Below, piece after piece: positions 52,487-59,801 of a DNA stretch of 64,000 nucleotides (the stretch's first letter is position 1; the number at the start of each line of letters is the position of its first letter). Location of the stretch: NCBI GenBank assembly GCA_030028905.1, contig JALDYZ010000006.1, forward strand, positions 204,488 through 268,487, written 5' to 3'. The notes beneath the pieces were generated by a model. That model was not told the DNA's origin, searched no databases, and was given only the letters and a program-made list of their open reading frames with translations. Source of the stretch: Ferirhizobium litorale. GTDB taxonomy: Bacteria; Pseudomonadota; Alphaproteobacteria; Rhizobiales; Rhizobiaceae. Position numbers and translations under genes: made by a program.

Positions 52487-53764
52487 TCACGCAGCGCATG
52501 ACCGCGCGCAACTCTTACAGATCCTGCTCAGATACCGCGGCCGCCGGCTTGGCCAGGTCGGTTTGGCGTGCTCGTGATGAACTGCGAGCGGCCACAAGCG
52601 AGCGCCCCGGTCGCATATTTCGCAGATTGCGACATCATCCTTCGCGAAGGCTTTTCGGTCGCACCCACCATTGCGGGTAGATTCCCGTATCTCAGTTTCG
52701 AGTGCTCTGCGCGCCGCCGCATAGCCCAACAATGCTGGCTCATCAGCGCTTGTCGCCAGTTGCCGCTTCCACAGTTGCAGCAGCCGCATGATGTCCGGAA
52801 TAGCTCGACGGATATCACTGGGTACTGAGTTCAGTAAGCCTTCCAGCTTCTGGTAGGCCTCGGCGCTGTTCCTGGCGCGCCATATCTCGTGATACTTCAT
52901 CCTTTCCTCCCAGATGCGCGCAAGGAATGGGTTCACCTCCAGAAGCGACTTCGGCCGGATTCCTTGCCCCCCGGGCCCGCTATTGAGAATGAAAAGGTAG
53001 TGCGGATCGCTTCTGCTAAAACTGTTGAAGTTCGTCCTCGATCGCAGCCTGTTCGCAACCAGCCTGATCTGCCTAGTGATGTCCGAGTGATGAACTGCCG
53101 GTCTCGCATCGGGCAGCAATTTCAATGCTGCATCACGATAGGCCGCAACAAGGTCGGTAACAACCACCCGGATCCTTTCCTTTTCGGGAACGCCCGCGAG
53201 CCACCGCTCGACGTCGGCGGTCCGGCACGAGGCGATAGTTCCCAGGATTGTACGGGTACCGACGTCCCAGAATACGGTCAAAGGCTTGCCAGCGAACTCG
53301 ACGCGTGCGACTCCAAGGATCTGCGGCACCAGATCAATACTCTCGTCAAGCTGGTCGCTCCAATGTGACGATAGCGCAGTCCGGATTGTAGTTTCGTTGA
53401 GGCCAACCGTTGTGGCGACCTTCAAGACGCTAAGCTTCTGAGACGCCTGCGCAAGATAGCAAAGGAGGCGCGTCGTCATTCTGTGTCGATGGTTCACCCC
53501 GGGTATGTTCTGCCGGGTCGTTCGCGCACACAACGAGCACCGAAATCGCCTAAAGGTTATCTCGAGACGGACAGAAGTCCCATCCATTGGTAGATCTGCA
53601 ACGGTGATTGTACGCTTGGCGTGCGGTGAAAGCGTTCCACCGCATTGGCACTTTGTTGGCACTAGAAGCGCCCGAACAGGCACAACTACCCTACCCCGCG
53701 CATCCCGATGGAAGGGACCGGAACAGGTCAAACCATCGGGTAGGTCAACACTCGGGTAGAACAT
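52487..53764 (-). CDS. ISL3-like transposase, degenerate, with HNH-like C-terminus
   Basis: A 425-residue protein. The N-terminus has an ISL3-type zinc finger (CQCGG ... RRFRCSLCARTT) and a helix-turn-helix (LSVLKVATTVGLNETTIR). The DDE region aligns with ISL3 enzymes (WDVGTRTILGTI, VVVTDLVAAYRDA, RLVANRLRSR), but the first catalytic Asp, normally in GIDD/GIDE, is replaced in GVARVEF, and the C-terminal NGxxEGxNNKIK-type motif is absent. Instead the last 45 residues carry CEIC, then LAVHHEH, then ICKSC, resembling a zinc HNH/endonuclease VII motif. The ATG at 53764 has GAAGAGGAAG ahead. It is divergent from the recombinase operon. Transposition activity is doubtful; another role, such as element control or DNA nicking, is possible. 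Confidence 0.7.
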   Translation of the reverse strand: MFYPSVDLPDGLTCSGPFHRDARGRVVVPVRALLVPTKCQCGGTLSPHAKRTITVADLPMDGTSVRLEITFRRFRCSLCARTTRQNIPGVNHRHRMTTRLLCYLAQASQKLSVLKVATTVGLNETTIRTALSSHWSDQLDESIDLVPQILGVARVEFAGKPLTVFWDVGTRTILGTIASCRTADVERWLAGVPEKERIRVVVTDLVAAYRDAALKLLPDARPAVHHSDITRQIRLVANRLRSRTNFNSFSRSDPHYLFILNSGPGGQGIRPKSLLEVNPFLARIWEERMKYHEIWRARNSAEAYQKLEGLLNSVPSDIRRAIPDIMRLLQLWKRQLATSADEPALLGYAAARRALETEIRESTRNGGCDRKAFAKDDVAICEICDRGARLWPLAVHHEHAKPTWPSRRPRYLSRICKSCARSCAA

Positions 53765-53920
53765 AAGCAAAATCTTCCTCTTCCGGACAACCACCACTTA
53801 CTCTGACTCATTGCGAGTAGCAACAAATCTGCAAAACATTACAGCCTTCTATGAAGGATTTTGAATTTGTCACATTGCGATTGTTGCCATACCGATATCT
53901 CTAATGATCGGAGGGAAGCG

Positions 53921-55117
53921 ATGCCCATCACGATGCTAGATAGCGGACCGACGTGTTCAGACCACGATGGCGTACCCCGGCTCTGGTCCACCATCTGGGC
54001 GCAATGGTTCCCCTTGCAGCAGAGCCGAAAGGCAACCGCTAGGAAATTGACTGCGGCCAATTTCGTCTACGAGGTCGCGGATGAACTGCACGGTACCCGC
54101 TCACTGGACCGGTTTCTCTGCGATGGTGACGTGACCAGCCTCAAATCCGTACTAAGCGCCGTCTTTTTCAGATTGCGGAATAAGGCAGTCAAGGACGGGA
54201 AGAACATGGGAACGCAGTTCGATGACGCGATGCGGTTCGTCATCGACATCCTCGAGAAGCATCGCGAGGACGAAAGCGGTGAGGCCGTTCAAGATGCACT
54301 CACAAAACTGGTCTATCAGTACCGCGACACCAATCTCAATGTGAACAGTGCACCGCCGCAGATCCGAGCGCTACCTGAAGAGGTGATCAATGATCTCTTC
54401 GAGATTTTCAATCCGTTGTCGAGCCGCAATCCTTTTCGGACGATAGCTCTGCGATGGCGGAACTTCATGTTTTTCCTTTTGCTCCTCGAAACCGGAATGC
54501 GTCGGGGGGAATCCGCGCTGCTCACTTCCACCTCGCTCTACACACAGTTTGACAGCAGACGGCAGGTGAATTCCTTCTGGCTCAACATTCGGCAAACGGT
54601 GGACGAGGATCCTCGCTACGAGGCGCCCAGCCTGAAAACGGTCAATGCAACGCGGCAGATCCCAGTCTCCGCCTCGCTTGCTGCAGTCATGAATCTCTAC
54701 GAGCTTGAATATCGTCCCCAGGCGTACTCGGAGTTCTTCGTGATTTCGCAGAAGTCGAATCCGATTTCGTTGCGGCAACTGAACCAAATCCTGGAAGTGG
54801 CCACCAAGCACCTGCTGGACGAGGTCAAGGAAAGCCTGGCGCGAAGGGGCGTCCAGAGTGTGTCCTGCCATGAACTCCGACACTCGTGTGCTTGCATGCG
54901 GCTACGCCGCCACCTCGACCAGGGCCTGACGCTTCCCGCCGCCCAGGAGAAGCTTCGTGACTTCTTCGGATGGAGTTCCGACTCGAACATGCCGATCTAC
55001 TATTCCCGCGCCGAGTTTGAACCGAAAGCATCGGAAACTTGGAACCAGGTGATGGATTCCACCGTGGCTGTCCTCAGGCGTGTAGGTTTCAATGTCGCGG
55101 AGGCTGACGATGCCTGA
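53921..55117 (+). CDS. Tyrosine recombinase 1 of the trio
   Basis: A 398-residue phage-integrase family recombinase. Catalytic residues can be followed: Arg194/195 in LETGMRRGESALL, a beta-hairpin Lys near 239, HELRH (317-321), Trp351 in FFGWSS and the nucleophile Tyr360 or 361 in MPIYYSRAEF. All expected boxes are present, so it is probably active. The ATG at 53921 follows a very good GGAGGG, and an earlier TTG is rejected. It is the first gene of a six-gene coupled operon; overlap with the next gene is eight bases. Its nearest relatives by arrangement are the first recombinases of RIT elements and Tn554 TnpA. Confidence 0.88.
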   Translation: MPITMLDSGPTCSDHDGVPRLWSTIWAQWFPLQQSRKATARKLTAANFVYEVADELHGTRSLDRFLCDGDVTSLKSVLSAVFFRLRNKAVKDGKNMGTQFDDAMRFVIDILEKHREDESGEAVQDALTKLVYQYRDTNLNVNSAPPQIRALPEEVINDLFEIFNPLSSRNPFRTIALRWRNFMFFLLLLETGMRRGESALLTSTSLYTQFDSRRQVNSFWLNIRQTVDEDPRYEAPSLKTVNATRQIPVSASLAAVMNLYELEYRPQAYSEFFVISQKSNPISLRQLNQILEVATKHLLDEVKESLARRGVQSVSCHELRHSCACMRLRRHLDQGLTLPAAQEKLRDFFGWSSDSNMPIYYSRAEFEPKASETWNQVMDSTVAVLRRVGFNVAEADDA

Positions 55118-56651
55118 CATCGTTCCAGTTCATGACCATGACCGTGGTGATCCGATCGCCGAAGCGCTCTCGAGACTTGTGCTTCCGCCCCTCCCCAACG
55201 TGATCAGGTATCACGACGATTTTGCGGATCTGAAGCAAACGATATTGAACTTGGCGTCGTCGCCGAAAGTAATATTACGGTTTGAAGGCGTGGAGTACCC
55301 TTGCGATTTCCAAATCTTCGGGGCAGCGCAGCACGTGGTCAAGCACGTGTTCGTGAATTGGATTCAGAAACATGCCCTCCACACTGTTAAAATCCACCTC
55401 CAACGACTGCGCGCATTTTGCTCCGCCTGGGGATGGAGGCAGTTGGCCAAGCTGGTGCTCGTTGCTCCCGGCGATCTCGCGACTCACTGGAACTATAACG
55501 TCTTCCCCTTGGTGAGCGGCGGCGTCGCGGAAGGCCTTCGGGCAATGCTACACTCCCTCGCGGCGCTGTCTATCGGGACTTGGTCACCTCACGACGCGGT
55601 TGGTATTCGATCGATCCGCAGCCCGCGGCGAGATCGACTTCCCAAGCTGCGGACAGGCGAAGCGTATCTCTCTATGCGGGAAGGAGCAGTGGTCGTCGAT
55701 TACCTCGATCATTTCTCGGCCTCAGTGGGCCCATCCACTGACATCACTGCGCTACAGGACGCAACACTCCTTCTTCTTTGCTACCAGCACGCCATCCGGC
55801 CGGGACAGGCTGCGAGACTTGAACGCAGCTCCACGAAGCGATACGAGGACGGTTCCCTACACATCACTGTCCCCTACCGCAAGCAGCGCCGTGGCGTCCG
55901 TCCAAAGACGAGCGTCAGAGCGATAAAGCTCGAGTGGATTCCCATCTTTTCCGAGCTGCTTTCGCGAACTTCGGAACTTCATCCGAGTGTCGCGGATATT
56001 CCTCCGGAGGCCTTGCTGCAACTAACCCCAGCCGAGGCGTCACTACGGATCATTCGGATTCTGGCATCGTTGAAGTTGCGACGGAACGCCACCGACCTGC
56101 GCCACACTGGTGCGCAGAGACTCGCGGACGCAGGATCCTCGTTGGAAGAGATCATGCTGTATCTATGCCACGAGAGCAACAGGGCTGCTCAGCTCTATAT
56201 CGACACGTCTCCCGCTCACGGCCGAACCGTAAACGAGGCACTCGGAATATCAGAGTTTTTTGGGGACATTCCCGAGTTGCACCGACGCCACTACGTCGAT
56301 GCGGCGGAACTCAACAACCTTCCACCGGACAGGATTGTCTCCGGAGCACCGCACGGGTTTTTAACGGGCGCGGTGGGTGGTTGCACCGAGGGTCAAAGCA
56401 TGTGCAGCCGCAGCCCCGTCCTCGCCTGCTACAGTTGTCACAAATTCATGCCAACGAGCGACGTGGAGGTGCACGAGTCCCTTCTGGGTGGACTTCGCCA
56501 CGTGGTCGAATCCTTCATCAGCATGTGGTCCGAGGACGAAGACGTGCCGATCTTTGCGCAGCTCCGTACGACCATGGATGGCATCCGGACCGTGATCGAA
56601 GGGTTGCGGCGTTCGAACGTGACGCCCCACGCAAAGGAGCACGGCCGATGA
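55110..56651 (+). CDS. Tyrosine recombinase 2 of the trio, with C-terminal zinc-finger-like tail
   Basis: A 513-residue recombinase. Arg230 lies in CYQHAIRPGQAARL; the box II region reads ATDLRHTGAQRL, so Thr replaces the usual first His while the Arg and following His remain; His354 in YLCHESNRAA and Tyr363 in QLYID complete the site. After the catalytic domain come about 150 residues with four cysteines (C425, C432, C440, C443, in GGCTEGQSMC and LACYSCHKFMP), probably a zinc-binding DNA or protein contact module. GGAGG stands seven bases before the ATG, inside the end of recombinase 1. It overlaps recombinase 3 by ATGA. Confidence 0.86.
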   Translation: MPDIVPVHDHDRGDPIAEALSRLVLPPLPNVIRYHDDFADLKQTILNLASSPKVILRFEGVEYPCDFQIFGAAQHVVKHVFVNWIQKHALHTVKIHLQRLRAFCSAWGWRQLAKLVLVAPGDLATHWNYNVFPLVSGGVAEGLRAMLHSLAALSIGTWSPHDAVGIRSIRSPRRDRLPKLRTGEAYLSMREGAVVVDYLDHFSASVGPSTDITALQDATLLLLCYQHAIRPGQAARLERSSTKRYEDGSLHITVPYRKQRRGVRPKTSVRAIKLEWIPIFSELLSRTSELHPSVADIPPEALLQLTPAEASLRIIRILASLKLRRNATDLRHTGAQRLADAGSSLEEIMLYLCHESNRAAQLYIDTSPAHGRTVNEALGISEFFGDIPELHRRHYVDAAELNNLPPDRIVSGAPHGFLTGAVGGCTEGQSMCSRSPVLACYSCHKFMPTSDVEVHESLLGGLRHVVESFISMWSEDEDVPIFAQLRTTMDGIRTVIEGLRRSNVTPHAKEHGR

Positions 56652-58975
56652 AGAGGTTTCGGACGCTACTTGAAGCCGCGATGCAAGTCGCGACGAGACA
56701 AGGACTGGATTGGCATACCCCCATCGATCAGTCAGGCGCGATCCTGAAGGGCCACCGGTGGAATGTCGCCGAATTGGCTGGTCGTAGAGGAAGAAGCGGA
56801 AACTTCTACTTCTCAGACACTGCACCAGATGAGAGCGCGGTGAACGCACTGAACGAGGTCCGTCTCTCCCTCGCACTTCCACGCTTGATCAGGCGCCCGC
56901 CGACCGACGCCTGGATTGACCTCATGAAGATCACGATCATCGACAACGTCTTCACTCGCAACAACAGGCCCCAAACTATTCAACGTAGAGTTCTTTGCCT
57001 ACGGATTCTGGCTGCCGAGGCAGAGGACACTCCTCCGTGGGCGATCGAACCTGTGATGATACGGCGGGCCTACAATGCCGCGCTCGCGATTGGGAGTTCG
57101 GGAAAGACCGCTACCGACCTCGCCTCAACCGTGCGTACCGTAATAGACGATTGTGGATTCGCCGCAGTGTCGCCCCTTGCCCGATATTGCTCAGCCAGCG
57201 ATCAGGATGCTGCGAAAGTGGAACTCGAGGGCCGGCTGGCTCGCAACAGGCATCGTTCCCATGCAGCCATTTTTGAACGGCTCGAGGATCGCCCTTCTCC
57301 CGAGAAGCTTCCGGATGAGAAGTCCTACAACAAGCTTAAACAGATCATCTTCGGGGCCGTGCCAAAGACCTTCTCCGACAGAATTCGTTTCCCAGTATTG
57401 AAGATTCATCTAGTCACCGGCCTCCGTATTGAGGAGGTTCTCTCTGCTCCATTATGGGCTCTGATGTGGCGCGAGTACTTTGATTTCGACGGAACACCTG
57501 CCGGTGAAAAGGGTGGAGTGGCTCGCGACCTGTGGTTCAGACATTTCGCGAGCAAGAAGCCGACGGAGGAGAACAAGGGCGAGCTTCTGTTCGAGACAAG
57601 CCAGGTCATCCCGCTTCGGTTCCAAGAAATGGTCGCAGACACCATACAGGAGGTCGTCAACCTCACTGCTCCGGCGCGCAAGCGATTGAAACTGCAATAT
57701 GACACGGGACGCCTGTTCCCGGAGTTTCTCCAAGACGAACTTGTGCCAGCCAGCGAAATGTACGTCCGTCTTTCGGGTAATGCTCTATTCTCTCGTGCCG
57801 CCGTTCCGGACGACCTGATCAACGCCTATCGAAAAAGCGGGGATATCGAAATCCTTCGCGCGATCAGAAGCTCCCAATCCGATGCTTCCATCGCGCCGTC
57901 GCAAATTTCATACTGGAGCAAGCACAATGCCCTTATCGCCAGGGACGTCGGTGGCAGCGAAGTGCGAGGCAAGCGGAACTGGGAAAAATGCTACTTCCGG
58001 ATTGGCGAGATCGAAGAGTATTTCGGCGAAAAACTGCGATTCAAGGGGCCCGAAATCGGTACTTATCGATTACACGGTGGGGCCGGGTACGGAACGCACG
58101 ACATGATGTTCCTGATCCCGACGCGCAATGTAATTGAAGGCAGAAATGGCGGACTCCTTGACGCGGAACTTTACTACGCCTTCAAACGGATCGACTATCG
58201 GGACATCGACATCGCCCTGGACGGCCGACAACCGGATTCCATTTTCCGTCGTTATCTCGGCGCGGAGGGCCGCAATCTCCGCATCAAGACGCATCAGAAC
58301 AGGCACCTTCAAACGACAGAGCTCTATCGGCACGGTGTCTCGGACGCCATCGTGACAAAGAGGTTCAATCGGACTTCTCTGACGCAAAGTCGGGTGTATG
58401 ACAACCGCTCGCTCTCAGAACGTTTCGAGGCGCTCGACCTAGGCGATGTTGCACTTGATGTTCACCGCGAACCGCAGAAGCGCGCGTTAGAGGCGATCCA
58501 GTCCGGCAAGCTGGCGGGACCCAAGGTCCAGACCTTCCTCAAGATCCGGGACACCGAGGGAATGCGTGCGGCCGTGACTTATCTTGCTGGCGCGGTCTCC
58601 GGTTTCCATGCAACGCCGATGGGCGTCTGCACCACGAACTTCATGACGGAGCCCTGCGCCCGACACCTGGAGTGTTTCAACGGCTGTGATCATCTCACGC
58701 GAACTGACGATCCTCGGGAACAGCGCGTGCTCGAGCAGTTGCTCGAGAACCTGCTGGTCGCTGAGGCTGCGATTATGAACATCCCTCCTGAGAAGAGGGG
58801 CAACAGGCCGGGCTGGCAGAACCAGCTCGCGCACGTTCGGTCCCATATCCGCGCAGTAAGGCTGACGCTTTCGACAAGGCCCGGCGATCAGGTGTTTCCT
58901 GCTGGGAAGAATTTGATGTCACCCATACCAACGAGCGGGCGGATGGCCCTCCCAAAGAGGTCGACCCCGTCGTGA
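56648..58975 (+). CDS. Tyrosine recombinase 3 of the trio, large TnpB-like
   Basis: A 775-residue protein, far larger than a normal integrase. Recombinase residues are Arg260 in HLVTGLRIEEVL, HQNRH at 549-553 and Tyr584 in SRVYDNRS; the third-box His/Trp is Asn in RFNRTSLTQS. A roughly 280-residue insertion lies between the first Arg and the HxxR box. Near residues 665-690 a cysteine cluster (GVCTTNFMTEPC, HLECFNGC) follows, recalling Tn554 TnpB-type proteins. A longer frame running through recombinase 2 is not used. It is coupled to both neighbours. Confidence 0.84.
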   Translation: MKRFRTLLEAAMQVATRQGLDWHTPIDQSGAILKGHRWNVAELAGRRGRSGNFYFSDTAPDESAVNALNEVRLSLALPRLIRRPPTDAWIDLMKITIIDNVFTRNNRPQTIQRRVLCLRILAAEAEDTPPWAIEPVMIRRAYNAALAIGSSGKTATDLASTVRTVIDDCGFAAVSPLARYCSASDQDAAKVELEGRLARNRHRSHAAIFERLEDRPSPEKLPDEKSYNKLKQIIFGAVPKTFSDRIRFPVLKIHLVTGLRIEEVLSAPLWALMWREYFDFDGTPAGEKGGVARDLWFRHFASKKPTEENKGELLFETSQVIPLRFQEMVADTIQEVVNLTAPARKRLKLQYDTGRLFPEFLQDELVPASEMYVRLSGNALFSRAAVPDDLINAYRKSGDIEILRAIRSSQSDASIAPSQISYWSKHNALIARDVGGSEVRGKRNWEKCYFRIGEIEEYFGEKLRFKGPEIGTYRLHGGAGYGTHDMMFLIPTRNVIEGRNGGLLDAELYYAFKRIDYRDIDIALDGRQPDSIFRRYLGAEGRNLRIKTHQNRHLQTTELYRHGVSDAIVTKRFNRTSLTQSRVYDNRSLSERFEALDLGDVALDVHREPQKRALEAIQSGKLAGPKVQTFLKIRDTEGMRAAVTYLAGAVSGFHATPMGVCTTNFMTEPCARHLECFNGCDHLTRTDDPREQRVLEQLLENLLVAEAAIMNIPPEKRGNRPGWQNQLAHVRSHIRAVRLTLSTRPGDQVFPAGKNLMSPIPTSGRMALPKRSTPS

Positions 58976-59394
58976 TGGACAAGAAGCAAATTCTCGAGGA
59001 AGTGCTCGAACGAATGATACACGACGATGTTACGATCAAGTTTCATTCCGTCGTCAGGTCCTCCGACGGCGCATTCAAGAACGCCTCCGACCTGACCAGG
59101 ATTGATGAACGCCGCAAGAAGGTGCTTGCGGCCATGGTCCGGCAGGAACAGCTCAGAAGCGCTCTTTCCGCGCGGCCGACGCTATCCCACGACAAGCTGG
59201 CGACGATCCTTGCGAAGCAGGACATCGAACTCGAACAACTGCGCAGAAGGAACCGCCTCCTCGCCAGTATCATCCGCAGGACGACCGAAGTGGCGTCGGA
59301 AGGCGGTCAGACATTCCTTCGCGAATTCATGCGAAAGCAGATCCAAGTCCTGGACGAGTTCGAAGAGGAGATGAAGGCGGGAGGTGAGCGCTAA
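58975..59394 (+). CDS. Small helix-rich accessory protein 1 (TnpC/DUF6262-like)
   Basis: A 139-residue, highly charged protein, predicted nearly all helical, with a central coiled-coil stretch (KQDIELEQLRRRNRLLASI) and a second helix QIQVLDEFEEEMKAG at the end. The ATG shares a base with the end of the recombinase 3 stop; a GTG one codon earlier is possible. Small proteins of this kind follow the large recombinase in Tn554-like elements (TnpC), where they influence orientation and frequency of integration. The relation is inferred from place and shape, not from clear sequence identity. Confidence 0.65.
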   Translation: MDKKQILEEVLERMIHDDVTIKFHSVVRSSDGAFKNASDLTRIDERRKKVLAAMVRQEQLRSALSARPTLSHDKLATILAKQDIELEQLRRRNRLLASIIRRTTEVASEGGQTFLREFMRKQIQVLDEFEEEMKAGGER

Positions 59395-59801
59395 TGGCGA
59401 GGGTCACGGGGAAAAGCGGTGTGACGATCGCGCAGGAACATGTGGACGCGCTGATCGAATATCTGGAGGCCATGCAGGGACGCCCCCTGCCCCGCCGCGA
59501 CGTCGAGCTGAACAGGACCGCCATCGCTCGGGAATGTGGATTCGATCGGCAGGTTTTCAGGACCAATCCCAGGTGCGCGCGGCTTCTCGCCGACGCTGAC
59601 GAAAAGGACAGGATCGCCTATCTGGACGGGCTCGCACAGGGCGAACTGGCGCGAGAGCAGAAGGGTGCTGTCGACGCCAGGCAGCACGCGCTCGAGGAAA
59701 AGCTGCTCCGCCTGGCAGCACAGAACCTCGCGCTGCAGCGGCGGATCGACCAACTCTCGAGGCTTGAGGCTCTCCTGACCGAGACTGGCAGGCTGCCATG
59801 A
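59394..59801 (+). CDS. Small HTH/coiled-coil accessory protein 2 (DUF6262-like)
   Basis: A 135-residue protein. Residues about 40-70 (ELNRTAIARECGFDRQVFR) look like a helix-turn-helix, as in DUF6262 proteins that accompany Tn554-type recombinases; residues 85-130 form a coiled coil (ARQHALEEKLLRLAAQNLAL). It begins on the last base of the preceding stop and overlaps the helicase gene by four bases. Having two such proteins in one operon is unusual. Confidence 0.65.
   Translation: MARVTGKSGVTIAQEHVDALIEYLEAMQGRPLPRRDVELNRTAIARECGFDRQVFRTNPRCARLLADADEKDRIAYLDGLAQGELAREQKGAVDARQHALEEKLLRLAAQNLALQRRIDQLSRLEALLTETGRLP

Noticed and set aside
53921..58975. Naming the recombinase trio a RIT element
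   Set aside because: RIT recombinases are of similar and smaller size; here the third has 775 residues and helicase and TnpC-like genes are coupled to the trio, so the name would claim too much.
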